Below the pieces are notes generated by a model. The model did not search any database. It had not been told where the DNA came from and worked only from the letters and a program-made list of their open reading frames with translations. From positions 2,728,001 through 2,792,000 of the forward strand of contig RQOL01000828.1 of the NCBI GenBank assembly GCA_013076295.1: DNA of 64,000 bases, read 5' to 3'. Position 1 is the first letter of the stretch. Each line of letters opens with the position of its first letter. The translations under genes were made by a program, and so were the position numbers. This document shows, piece after piece, positions 16,301-28,087 of the stretch. Source of the DNA: Sanderia malayensis (Eukaryota > Cnidaria > Scyphozoa > Semaeostomeae > Pelagiidae).

Positions 16301-19300
16301 AATAATTTATGTGTTTTTGGTTTTAGAATTTATACGCGACACCAGAACTGGACAATTTTCCTGGCCCTCTTTGCAGGTAATCCTAGTGATGCAATATATT
16401 AATGTAATCTCATGTAGCTATTATGCAAAAGCTGTTACAATTTTCATATGCGACTTTGGTAGACTCAGTTTCTCTCGGTCGGTATGAGTTTCTCTCTAGC
16501 AATCTGCTTCTTTTATTTCAGGAAGGAAACAAGCAAGAAATCTATTTTAATGTTCATACGATGTCAATCGAATTCTTGGCATTCGAGAACTGATATGAGC
16601 AAAGAATATTGCGATTCAATGTCGTTGCTTTGGGATTACATCAGTATGCTCGTGAAGCAAAAAGGGGTCAGTAGTTACTCCAACTTTGGTCGATTTCTTC
16701 CACCTCTGATACTCTCATTCTTCCCCTCGTAACCTTCTTCCACCTCTCACACCCTTTTTCCACTTTTGGTATCCTTCTTCCTCCTGTTATACCCTTCTTT
16801 CACCTTCACACCTTTCTTCCACCTCTCATGCCCTTCTTCCACCTTTCACATCCTTCTTCCACCTCTCATACCCTTCTTCCACATCTTATACCTTTCTTCC
16901 TCTCCTCATACCCTTCTTTCACCTCTCATACCTTTCTTTCACCTCTCACACCCTTCTTCCACCTCTCATACCCTTTATCCATCTCTTATACTCTTCTACT
17001 CTTGATATTCTTTTGCAACCTATTTTATCTTTCTTCTATTTTTTCTTTCTAGTATTACTTTTCAGGTCTTTTCACGATTTTTTGTAGTCTTTTATTATCA
17101 TTCTTTGCTTTCGGTGCTCGCTGCACAGCTTTCTAATTTATCTCTTTTATCCACTTCAATCTCATTGTCTTTTGATTCTATAGAGTGTCGATGGCCAAGA
17201 CGTAGCAGAACTGTTGATGCAACACAAACCACCTACTGACATCGGCCATAAAATGGACAATCTTGAAGGTCTTCCTGGTGTAGCTACAACTAACAAAATG
17301 CCCAAAGATGTTGCAGAAGATCATTTCAGAGAATGTTTAACTCAGGGCTCCAGAAAGGTGCGTGGTTGTATACTACAATGCAGGATTTGGAGCCAAGTCT
17401 ATGAAGTGCGTAGCTCTTTGTATCTCTGGTCTAAGCGAGAGCATAAAATATCTCAATTTGTTATTTGTTTTATTGACAGGAAGCTTTGGATTTTGCGGTG
17501 AATCATGATCTGTGGGGACATGCTTTGATACTATCATACAAGATGGATCCAAAAGTACACCAAGCCGTCATGAACAGGTAATTAAATTTTCGGTTAGTTT
17601 TTAGCTAATATTAGATGTTTGGATCGTGTATGTTGATGCATGATTGTTTTTTCAGGTTGGTTGCATCTTTGAATGATGAAGATTCGCTCCTATCTTTGTA
17701 TGGGCATTTGAGTGGCCGAGGAATTCCGTCTCATGCTGTAAGTTTTGAAGTGTTGTCTTTATGCTGGGGCCTGACGTTTGTAGAGGAATGTGAGAACTAT
17801 TAGAGGGTGTTGGGAGGATTTTAGAGGTTGTTGAATGATTTCACAGACAATAAAAGCATTTGGTAGACAATTGAAATACTTGGCAGGCGATAGAATGGTT
17901 TTAGAGGAATAGAAATATTTGGCAAGCAGTTCAATTTTTTGCTACACGCCTAGCTTTGTATACGACTTCAAAGAAGCATTTCAGACATCAAAGGTTTACC
18001 TTTTGACATTGCTAACTGACTATGGTTTATTTATTTTGCAGTGCCATGCAATTAGAACTGGCAATGCGGATTGGAGAGAACATCTCGCCATGTTAATCGC
18101 AAACCCAACTAAACACCCAGATAAAGACAAGAAGAATATCATTCTCATTGGAGATTCGCTAGGTAACATAGAATATTTAGCAGGCAGTCAATTGAGAGAG
18201 TCTCATTTCCCTAGCTGTCTGCTATTGATAACGAAATTGTTGTGTTTTTTAGGAGAACAGGGCAATGTTGGTGGTGCGCATTTATGCTATCTTTTGGCGG
18301 GAGTTAAGCTATCCAAGTATGATGAGAAGAATTCAAAACTTTGCCTGCTGGGAGTCGATCATAAGTAAGCATAACCGTGACCATATCTTCTAGAATTATT
18401 CTTTGCAAATTATTGAGTATGGTGCATTTAAATGGGACTCTATTGTCTATTATTGCTTGAATCACCTTGTTAATTTAATTGCTAATCCTCCATCATTCTT
18501 TCTCGTATTGTTTAATATATTTTTTCATGTTTGTTTATTCTGAGTTTTTTGTCTTATTTCAGGAAAGAGAACTCGTGTCGAATTGATCTGTGGGCCACGA
18601 ATGAAGCAATTCAACTCACTGAGGTATTTATTTATTCATTTTACAACTGCAACTATCGAGATAATGCTTGCAGCACACGAAACAAGAGAGCAACAGTGTG
18701 TTTTATCTCTCATAATTTCATTTCTTTCCTTTTAGATATATGAATACGCATTACGCTTACAATCAGAACATGCATTCATTCCAATATTCCAGGTATTTTC
18801 TCGTCACATTACCCTTAATCTAGACTATTTTTCTATGACATCTCATGCCAATAAATACCCTCACACCCTTGTAGTGCCTGTCATACATTTTGAATATCTC
18901 CATTTGACCTCCCTTGATCTTCTACCGTCTTTTGTATCTTGCTACAACCTTCTTTAGTCCTTGTATTAATTCATTTGCTTCAGTTACCTCTAATGCTTTC
19001 TATGACTTTTCATATCCTTCTATTACCTCTTATGTTTTCTTATTTTTCAGAAAACCAAGCTTCTGTACATAAACAGACTATATGAAGTTGGCCTGCTAGC
19101 AAAAGTCAGCCATCACTTCCCATACTCACTCGTTTTATCGAAGCATCATACTCCAGCACCATACCTAAGCACCTCCCGCTGTTCTCTGATTTCAATTACA
19201 TATGTTCTCTTGTAGGCTTACAGTTATTGCCAATTGATTGCAGAAGCAGTCCTCTCTGAACCTCGATCATATGATTTCAGATTCTTGAAACTTTTCTCAC

Positions 19301-22300
19301 AAGTGAGCACCTTTTCAACGACTCTAGTTAGTTCACACTATCTCTGACATATTAGAGTTATGGGACCTTTTATAGAGAATTGAATACGGTTTTATTTCTG
19401 TAAGATGAATCGACCATTCTTTCCCAGGTTTGTCAGAGGTTGGTGTACCTTTCCTTCGAGACGCCTGACGATACAGAGCCAGAATGGTATACTGAGCTGT
19501 TGAAACTTGTGGAACTTAAAGAAAGAAATGTGAGCTTCTGTTTGTCTTTCTCACTTACTTGTGGCTGAGTTTGTAAATTCATGAATCGCATTGCAGCGTT
19601 CTTATCATGTGATCATAAATGCTCAACATTCGTTGGATAAATCTGGTGATATAACTTGAACTATCATAACGCTGCAAGAGTGGTATTATGACCCATACTA
19701 AAATGGATACTAACATCCTAATTTACTAAAAGATGTCTTTATCTATAAACCATTGGCAACTTAATATGCAGAAACGATAATTACTTGTTTAGATTGCCTA
19801 TAGCTTGGAGGTGAAAGGTTGGTTCTAAATGAAATATGGAGCAATAGGCTAATTTATTAATGTAAGAAAGCATGGATATTAATGAGTTTGTTTACTTCTT
19901 GTGTTTTAGGTTGAATACACGGATGAGTGGGGTAAAAGCAGCGAGCCATCTGCAACGTCATCTTCACCTACGCATAGTCCTGAGCACGCGTACAGAGAAA
20001 CACCGTCGCAAGATTCCCAACAAGATGCCCTAACAGCAAGTTCCACTGATCTGCAGCCCGGGTTTTACACTCAGCCGTCAGAGCCAGTTGTAACACAACA
20101 GGAATCAGAACAATTCAATGCTAATACTGCGCAAGGCTACGAGCAACAGGTAAATCATGGAACAGCGGGCTGGACGGAGCAAGACCAGTATGGTAATCAG
20201 GCTGATAATTATGGAGCACAGGCTGAGGAGAATTATCAACAATGGAATGAGCATCAAGATAATATTTCGCCTCCGCAGCAAATGGACCACACTGATGGCG
20301 CAATGCAGCAACAAGACTATAATCAGGAGCAATATCAACAACAACAACAGCAATGGAATCAAAATCAACAGATCTACGACCAACAAATGCACAATCCTAA
20401 TGTGACACAACAGTATAATACGGAACAAGTAAACCAAGAACAAGACCTTTATTCAACTGGCTATTATCCGGACCAACAGAACCAGGACCCTAGTGTAGCA
20501 GGAAAGGAATCTTGTACTCTTTTTCATATAGTTTCACATTATAGTATGCTACGTATGGTATTCCTGCAATTACCAAAGCTCAGACACAATAAAACAGGAA
20601 TACTGTTGCTCTGATATTTGATTTCGTTTTATTATTCATTTTAGGTCAGCAAGCGTTCCCCCAGCAGTCCCAAGAGGAAGCAAAAGAAGCAGAAAATTTC
20701 TTTGATTTTCCAAGAAAAACAGCTGTAGGTTCCCTTAAAATTTTATAATAATTATATTGTCAATGAGTCATTGTTTAACATATATTTATTACATGTAAAA
20801 GTTTACATGTAAACGTATAGAATTTTGCCTTTCTTTCAGAAATCCGAAGCTCGTAACGAAACAAGTAAAGGTGATATGTTTATTTCATATCCGCTGTATT
20901 TATTATTGTGATAATTTTTAGCTCTTTCTGTATCATTAGATGTTCTATTCCTCTGTGCTTTTCTCTTAACTTGCAAGCTCTTACAAACTCTTTGTTATTC
21001 CCTGTAGATTCTTCTCCAGTCAAGAAGGAAGACGCAACCTCGAAACCCAAGAAAGAAGACCCTAAACATGCTAATCCAGTGAGGATTATACGATTCTTGT
21101 TTCAAATCCTTGTTGCGATGCCATCTGTTCTTTATTTACAGTGTAGAATGAATGTTTTATTCTTTCCTAGGGTTGGATCCGCAGTATTTTTTCAAAAGTT
21201 TTACCCATCAGACCGAAAGAGGCTTATTTACCAGATGATAAAAATAAATCGGTATGCTTTCATGCTTTGTTTATCAAAATATATTAAATATATTACCTGG
21301 TACAGTACGTTCTGTAATCTGCTTATCTAAGATGGAAGAAAAATGAAGATTTTGAACCCTGTTTTTCTACATCTATCTCATATCTTTTTTGCATTCTAGA
21401 TATATTGGGATGAAAAACTTGGCAAATTTGTAGATAAAGATGAACCAGAGAAGGTAATAGTCTTAAGAGTCTTAAATTCTTCACGTCAACTCTTTTGCCA
21501 CACTCGTGTCTTGTATATTGGTATGAGTGTCAGACGAAAAGCTTTAGTAGTTATTATGTTTCGCTATGTTTCCGATTTTCATAGTTATTTTGAAGTTCTG
21601 TACCGATCAAAGATTGTTATATTGGCATTGTTTTATATGTTTATACATAGGCGCCCACACATTTCTGATGGTGACTTGATTTTCTTTTGCAGACTTTCAC
21701 CCCTCCACCTCCCCCTCCGACCGATTCTCAATTCTCGTCATCACTTGCATCTGTTCCTCCCACCCAGAAAGATAACTTCACGTCTTTACCTTCAACGTCA
21801 GTTGCGAAGCCTTCGCCTCTCATGGACAGAAGACTCAACGCATCAGACTCGAACCTCCCTTCTCCTGACAATGGTGAGATACGTATTCCATACACAATCT
21901 CGTGCATGCTAACACCACGCTCTGCACACTCCATACACAATACCCCACTCCATATCCAAATCAATTTTATATAAAGCTGCAGTTGTTGTTCTATTGAGAA
22001 CTGCTTAAGTGTTGTGACGTTTTCGTTGGATTCTTCTTTAGGGGAGCAGACAGCTTCTCCAGTGCCGAGTAAATTCTCAAGAACAGCACATGGCATTGGC
22101 AAGAGAGGTATCCTTGATGCTTTTCTCCTTCGATTCAACTACAATGCCTGTTAACTACTTAAAGTATCGATAGATCCAATGTTGTTGTGTATTCATCATT
22201 GCTTCTCATTGCATCCCATGCGTTATGCTTAGCTCATTTTTTTGTTTAGGTCATCGCTATGTGAATTCGTTCAGTGGCATTCACAAAGACACGACTGATG

Positions 22301-22831
22301 CTCCTCCGGCAGCAGCGCTGTTTAATCAAATTGGTGCTCCGCAGCCGGCGCCAATGAATTTCTTTGTACCTCAGGCTCCCAGCTCAAACAATGGTTAGTA
22401 TGACGTTTCATGACATAACTCTAGTTACTTGTTAACTCTTTCATACAGAAAAAAATACCGTTTTAATAATGAGCATACGTTTTTTATTATTTTTTCTTTT
22501 TTCAGAGCAAACAGAAGGTGGCACAAACACAGAGGCACAGCCACCACAAGTGAGTTCATTCTTGAGTCACTTGTGGTTGTGTATTTAGATTTACCCACTT
22601 TCTTTTTTAGCTTCATTGCATGTCTTCCATTTATGATTCTAATCTGTCGTTCTCTTTTGATATCAGCCCCCTAGCCACCCTAATCAACAACACCAGTCCC
22701 ACGGTGAAAATCAACCCCAGCCGCCATCACAACAGACTCAACAACCACAACAACCGACATTCTTTAACCCAGTCAACATGCAACAGAATCAGACTTTCAA
22801 CCGAAATAATCGCTCCCGGCTACAAAGATGA
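10352..22831 (+). CDS. SEC16: SEC16, scaffold of ER exit sites (COPII assembly)
   Basis: I place 29 exons: 10352-10376, 10665-10729, 11188-11918, 12024-12090, 12224-15809, 15956-16107, 16327-16376, 16522-16666, 17184-17357, 17480-17577, 17656-17737, 18042-18162, 18253-18364, 18563-18623, 18736-18792, 19051-19104, 19216-19302, 19428-19529, 19910-20492, 20645-20724, 20840-20870, 21008-21078, 21171-21251, 21400-21453, 21693-21873, 22042-22107, 22250-22393, 22506-22549 and 22667-22831; about 2,422 residues. The disordered N-terminus has acidic, His-rich and Gln/Pro-repeat parts. The central conserved domain (about 1,500-1,920) includes LWGHALILSYKMD, WREHLAMLIAN, GAHLCYLLAGV and ATNEAIQLTEIYEYA, the ancestral coatomer element that binds SEC13. 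The C-terminus has GWIRSIFSK...EAYLPDDKNKS and IYWDEKLGKF. The acceptor of exon 4 (GATACAG) and the donor of exon 19 were chosen by frame only and are the weakest junctions. Confidence 0.92.
11018..11152. mobile_element. MITE with CAGTAAAAAC termini (family member 2)
   Basis: Diverged copy in SEC16 intron 2, starting AGTAAAACCTTGCGTATAAG and holding the family core CAATGGGCTATTG. It ends about 35 bases before the acceptor of exon 3. Confidence 0.55.
13745..14885 (+). repeat. Coding minisatellite in SEC16 exon 5 (QQQPLRQDL-type units)
   Basis: About 38 tandem units of 9-10 codons with consensus QQQPxRQDLx. Unit edges change between 27 and 30 bases without breaking the frame. Neighbouring units are nearly identical in DNA (CAACAGCAACCTCTGAGGCA), so the array expands and contracts by slippage or unequal exchange. 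It lies in the disordered N-terminal region. Confidence 0.93.
16208..16253. repeat. Perfect hairpin in SEC16 intron 6
   Basis: Two 20-base arms, starting CAACGTACTTACTCTCTTGG, are exactly complementary across a 6-base loop TCTGAG. It has no flanking transposon ends that I can see. Confidence 0.85.
16685..17000. repeat. Pyrimidine-rich minisatellite in SEC16 intron 8
   Basis: About 15 units of ~20 bases with consensus CTTCTTCCACCTCTCATACC. The plus strand is almost wholly C and T for 300 bases, giving strong strand asymmetry. Overlapping open frames here are compositional. Confidence 0.85.
19590..19690. repeat. Dispersed-repeat copy in SEC16 intron 18
   Basis: Shares AATGCTCAACATTCGTTGGA, ATAACTTGAACTATC and flanking bases with the complement of 23335-23410 and 27415-27490. 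This shows that the duplicated lectin-flank DNA contains a dispersed repeat. Confidence 0.6.
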
Positions 22832-22974
22832 AGTTGATCAACGAGTACGATCAAATGCTTACGATTTAGGTTATTTCTTTGAAATTGTATAGGCAATAGT
22901 GTGTGTTAAACTGAGTAAAACTTTTGAGTAAAACTTACAAAATAGTGCGATTATTATTATTTTCTTATTATCTG

Positions 22975-22980
22975 AATAAA
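22975..22980 (+). promoter_or_regulatory. Probable SEC16 polyadenylation signal
   Basis: AATAAA 144 bases after the SEC16 stop codon, the first canonical hexamer on this strand. Confidence 0.5.
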
Positions 22981-23565
22981 TTGGATTTATATTATGCAAA
23001 GCAATTGAAATTGATATGCGAAGTATGGAGTATGATGCAACGAGGCTGTCTCTTTGATTGTTAATTCTGCTTTGGGGGAGGTTGAGATATGGGCCTCTTA
23101 ATAATATTACATAATTCATATCAGAGACAAGTGAAAACGCATGAATTTCAAAATTTATTCGTTTCTCTCTGGTTTATCTTTTGTTTGTCAATTATTATAG
23201 TTTGAACTTACTGCTTTTTAACAACTGTTTACTTCTATTTTTGAAAGAAGACAATAACAAAAGAGACATAATATTTATTAACAACCAATAGCCTTTGTGA
23301 ATTTAATCGAAAATTCCCTTGAGCCAAAATATCACGCTTGCACTGCACGATAGTTCAAGTTATCACCACACCACGTTTATCCAATGAATGTTGAGCATTA
23401 ATGGTCACATGGCAGACGTTCTGCAATGTCATTGGTCGATTCACAAACTCAGCCATGCGTAAATCAACTTTTAGTAAACTCTCTATCTCAATTTGCTTGA
23501 CAAGTATCTCAAAACATGCTGTCTTTTTGGTTGTGGCTAGGCCTCCGATGCCTCGATATTTACTA

Positions 23566-23958
23566 CACTTTTTTTTTTTAATAAGCAACTAGACTTTGGT
23601 CCAGCCCTGAAAGTTGCTTAAAATTTTGGATATTTTAGCCCACAAAGTTGCTTAAAAGTTGCTTAAATTTTTTTAAACAACTTTGTCCCCAGGATACCAC
23701 TCCTAAACTCCTGGGTCAAAATCATGAACTGTAACTCCTACAACACAAGACTTAATAGGGACAGTAAGTGTAAACATGTTAGTCAAGAACTTCAACAGCA
23801 CAGTGAACATTCGTGCCCAGCTTTAGCATTTTAAAATAAATGACGTTTGAATTCTTAGTTGCTAACAGTAATTCAATTGAGCCCTCGAGTTGCTTAATGT
23901 TAGGGTCAATGCAGCCCTAGTTGCTTATTGAACGGTTGCTTATTAAAAAAAAAAAGTG
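23566..23958. mobile_element. TA-inserting MITE with CACTTTTTT termini, copy 1
   Basis: A 393-base element with inverted ends (CACTTTTTTTTTTTAATAAG and the complementary CTTATTAAAAAAAAAAAGTG). It is flanked by TA at 23564-23565 and 23959-23960. The duplicated partner at 27647-27648 has a single uninterrupted TA, the empty site. TA duplication and short A/T-rich ends fit a Tc1/mariner-superfamily passenger. No coding capacity. Confidence 0.88.
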
Positions 23959-24073
23959 TACTTGTTTCATACTATGATGTAGAATGAAGATAGAAAATGA
24001 ACAACTTCTGATAAGGTTAGTATTATTATATACTGTAAATTATCTAATTGGCAAACGTGAATTACGGAACATA

Positions 24074-24453
24074 CACTTTTTTTTTTAATAAGCAACTAGA
24101 CTTTGGTCCAGCCCTGAAAGTTGCTTAAAATTTTGGATATTTTAGCCCTCAAAGTTGCTTAAAAGTTGCTTAAAATTGTTTGTACCTATAACAGTCTCTC
24201 CTGTCCCCAGGGTACCACTCTTAAGTTTGTGGTTCAAAATCATCAACTACAATGCCTACAACTCAAAACTTAAGAAACAGTAAGTTTAAACACGTTAGTC
24301 AAGAACTTGAACATAAAAAATATAAGAACCAAACACTTTCCAAACAACATGAAAGTTGCTAACAGTAATTCAATTGAGCCCTCGAGTTGCTTAATGTTAG
24401 GGTCAATCCAGCCCTAGTTGCTTATTGAACGGTTGCTTATTAAAAAAAAAGTG
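24074..24453. mobile_element. TA-inserting MITE with CACTTTTTT termini, copy 2
   Basis: Same family and orientation as the element at 23566, 380 bases, flanked by TA at 24072-24073 and 24454-24455. The empty site is at 27756-27757. The middle differs from copy 1 by substitutions and short indels, so the two are separate insertions and not one duplicated piece. Confidence 0.87.
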
Positions 24454-24628
24454 TAGTGTCTTTAATTTACACGACCCTTTTGTGCAGTTCATACAAATCA
24501 AAATTATTAGCTCTTGACTAATAGTGTTACTTTATTTAGCATTATTCATATATCAATTAGCATACTTGATATTAATTAACAAGATACTTTGTTGTTTAAA
24601 CCAACTTCATTGTGCAGTTTTATTTGTT

Positions 24629-26438
24629 TCAATTTGGACAATCAAGGACAACACCTTGAACTTCGACTTCACATAAATTCAGATCTTTGTTCATAAGATT
24701 ACTCTTTATGAATAAATATCTACCAGCAAGAGCTTTCAAACATTTGAAACTCTTGCCGCTTATATTTGTCATTGATAAATTTGCTCTACACACACTGTTG
24801 CCACTACCAGCATTGTCTGACCTTGGTCCGACCAAAATGTCAAAGTTGCCAAGCCTTTCAGTACAACAATCTCTATTTGTTATTGATACTGACTTCACCA
24901 ATGCCTTCCTACCAAAATCCACATACCACCATGGGAAGCTATCCCCAGCCGTATGAGTACACGAACCGTGGTCATAATAACCATCTCTGTTACCATCCAC
25001 TGCTTTTGAGCTTGGGCCAGAATAGCCTGTGCTAGATTGTTTCGTGTTTTTCCGGTAGGCGATGTTCTGCTGAGGAGCTATGGAAGGAAATCGTTCAAAA
25101 TACTAAAATAAAAGAATATTGGTTACCCACATTTCCTTATGATTTCTAACGGTCATAACCCAAAACGTACCAATACACTTGTAGCCCTGTGATTGTAGTG
25201 GATCATAAATGCACAAATCTTCAGTTGAACAAAATTGTTCTTCTCCCTTATTGCAAATCTAAAGCAGAGTAAAAAGAGAGAGAAATTGATTTGAAAACAA
25301 GATATCTTGGAATGAATTGCAATCAATATGTATCATGGCAATTTAAAAGCAAACAAAGGCCCTTTTAAGGAGGTCTTCCTCACTTTTTTTTTAGCTCGTC
25401 AAACAACAATTGAATATTGCTTTAAATTCTTCTTGACGATGTATTGCCCAATAATAATCAAATATTAAGCTTACAATAGATTCATCTTTTTACGTATAAA
25501 TTAACGTCCTGTTTTTACCCTAAGAACTCGGACATCTGCTTTATATTTTCTATCAGCCCTTTTTAAGGCAACCAATAGATTTTCTGGAGCAAAAGGCATA
25601 AAAACGTGGGCCCTTGATGACCTCACTATAATTTTTTTATTTATTATTAGCCAGCCGAGGGATTTAGGAATATATAGGTTTTTATATGAAAAATTTTTCC
25701 GCCTATCCTTCGGACTATTTTAGCTATTTCCTAATTTCAGCCCTAAAACTTTCTCAACACTTTCGTAGCATAAAATTGGAAAGTTTTACGTTACTGAGAA
25801 TGCGCAGTGGTTAGGAAGATGAAGTGCTATAAATATGTTAAAAACCATCTGTGAAGAACGTAAAAACAAGACAACAACTTATTTCGAAACATATACATCA
25901 TAACCATGATATCAATCTGACAACGACTACGAATATTGCACGGCAATCTCCTCATTTTTCAATATTCTCAGGTTTCAAAGATCCAGACATGAAATTTCTC
26001 AGCTTTTTGAAGAACCGAGTATAACTTTCTTATAGAGTACTTTATTATAAAAAAAGCTTGTATATGAAATAATATTAAAATTGTGAGGCTCACTTGTGGA
26101 TACTGTAGGTCGTAATGGTTCCATCCTTGTTTACTCACAAATTGTCCTTGAACATTTTGCAATGGAGCTGTTACAAGTTCGCACAAGACAGAATTTTCAG
26201 TTTCCAATTTAGTATTTATTCCACCACAACCATCTGTTTGGAAGCATTTTTGCAAGCAGTTAAATTCATTCCATGTAGACGTGACCATGAGATTCGTTGT
26301 CTCTGATTTCGTATTTTCCATTGGCTCCGGTATTTGTCTTACTAATTTCTTACATGTCTGGCTTTCTACGACCAAACATATATAAAATAAATTTAAATAT
26401 ATGACAAGGCGAACGATGTTAGCTAACGCGGATTTCAT
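24629..26438 (-). CDS. Secreted PAN + F-type lectin protein A
   Basis: Three exons on the minus strand: 26094-26438, 25171-25258 and 24629-25077; 293 residues. Exon 1 encodes a signal peptide (MKSALANIVRL...YICLVVESQ) and a PAN/apple-like domain with Cys pattern around CLQKCFQTDGCGGIN. Exon 2 is a short Cys-rich linker (ICNKGEEQFCSTEDLC). Exon 3 is an F-type lectin (eel fucolectin) domain: AVDGNRDGYYDHGSCTHT, PWWYVDFG, SITNRDCCTERLGNF and LCEVEVQG. The family binds L-fucose through His plus an RxDx4R motif. Here the motif reads RDCCTER, one residue shorter than canonical, so sugar binding may be altered. The longer in-frame start upstream (26525) lacks a signal peptide and is rejected. Confidence 0.87.
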
Positions 26439-27290
26439 TTTGTGTGAAAAAAACTGACTGGCTCTTCGACTAGTTCTTTCATTGAGTGTTAAGTGGTTGT
26501 TATGTTTTGCTGGATGCATACACAAAATAAATAGGAAGCATTTTTAAAGAGTTTTTAGCAATGCATGCTTTCAATCAAATCAAAGAAACATTCAGCTGAG
26601 ACAGATGGCTTTCAATCATAATTTTATTTCCTGGATACACCAAAACATTTTGCATTGATTATTCACCAGGCTGAATGGCCATAATGTTTACGTGTATGCC
26701 TAACCAATTATTGCTGACGAATTAGCAGATGTAAAATATTAATCGATCATGCTGTGAAGATGTATGGAACAGATTTCATAATGTTTCAACATTTACATTA
26801 GTTTGACCGTAGAGTTAAAGATGACGAGGTAACTTCACAAAAATATACTTTGAAAAAGTTTACTTATTTCATGCATGTTTTGTTTTAATACACAACATTA
26901 GTTAATATATGAGACTTTTAATTCTTCTCGCGATTTTAGCACCAAATGCTTTTATTGAAATTCTATTGATTTATTGAAATATGAAGCTTTTAAAAACTCA
27001 TTATTTATTTAGAGATTCAGTAAAAAGATGCGAATTGATCAAGATGGGTTTTGGCTTGACATTGCTTCACCAATTTTGTTTATCATCGGAAAGATAGATT
27101 TCCCAAGTTGTCATAAAAGGGCCTTTTGTTGCAGCTCTTTTTTATTTTCCTTTTCCTTTTCTTATTTCTGATAGCTTCCTAAGTTTGTTTGCTTCTTAAG
27201 CTTAAGTAAGTCTGTTAATTTTTTGTAACCTCAAAGGTTGGTTTCTTATAAAGTGTTTCTTACAAAATATGCGTTTGCTTTTCTTGAAAT
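26439..27290. other. Intergenic between lectin genes A and B
   Basis: AT-rich DNA upstream of gene A. I see no gene, no RNA gene and no clear promoter element. Confidence 0.5.
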
Positions 27291-28087
27291 TACTGCTTTT
27301 TAACAACTATGTACTTTTATTTTTAAAAGAAGACAATAACAAAAGAGACATAATATTTATTCATCTACCAATAACCTTTGTAAACTTAATTGAAAATTCC
27401 CTTGAGCCAAAATACCACGCTTGCAATGTGTGATAGTTCAAGTTATCACCACACCACGCTTATCCAATGAATGTTGAGCATTAATGGTCACATGGGAGAA
27501 GCTCTGCAATGTCATTGGTCGATTCACAAACTCAGCCACGCGTAAATCAACTTTTAGTAAACTCTCTATCTCAATTTACTTGACAAGTATCTCAAAACAT
27601 GCTGTCTTTTTGGTTGTGGCTAGGCCTCCGATGCCTCGATATTTACTACTTGTCTCATACTATGATGTAGAATGAAGATAAGAAATGAACAACTTCTGAT
27701 AAGGTTAGTATTATTACTGTAAATTATTTAATTGACAAACGTGAATTACGGAACATAGTGTCTTTAATTTACACGACCCTTTTGTGCAGTTCATACAAAT
27801 CAAAATAACTAGATACTATTTTCATCTTGTTCAGTCCTGCCCGATGCTCCGTAGCTCTGAGAAAAGATTGCATACTCTTACTTTGTTTCTCTTTACCAAT
27901 ACTCATGTCATGTTAAATATCTGTAAACATTTACTTTAAGTTATCTTCTGTTTCATTTTTTCGTCAACTTATAGCTGTTGACTAATAGTGCTGTTCTATT
28001 TAACATTACTCATTCAGTTCTACATTAAAACATCAGACTTCAATTAACAAGATACTTTGTTGTTTAAACCATCTTCATTGTGCAGTT
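27291..28087. repeat. 3' flank of lectin gene B, duplicate of 23209-24627
   Basis: Partner of the gene A flank. It lacks both MITEs but carries about 155 extra bases near 27810-27965 that gene A's flank does not have. Confidence 0.78.

Larger units (their letters stand above)
23209..24627. repeat. 3' flank of lectin gene A, duplicated at 27291-28087
   Basis: Aligns by eye to 27291-28087 over most of its length once the two insertions (23566-23958, 24074-24453) are removed. Shared strings include CCAATGAATGTTGAGCATTA and GTGTCTTTAATTTACACGAC. It runs directly into the 3' end of lectin gene A, as its partner does into gene B, so gene and flank were duplicated together. A 77-codon minus-strand frame (23355-23588) is broken by a stop in the partner, so I do not call it a gene. 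Confidence 0.8.

Noticed and set aside
23355..23588. 77-codon minus-strand frame resembling its duplicate at 27.4-27.7 kb
   Set aside because: The duplicate carries an in-frame stop and the region belongs to a dispersed repeat.
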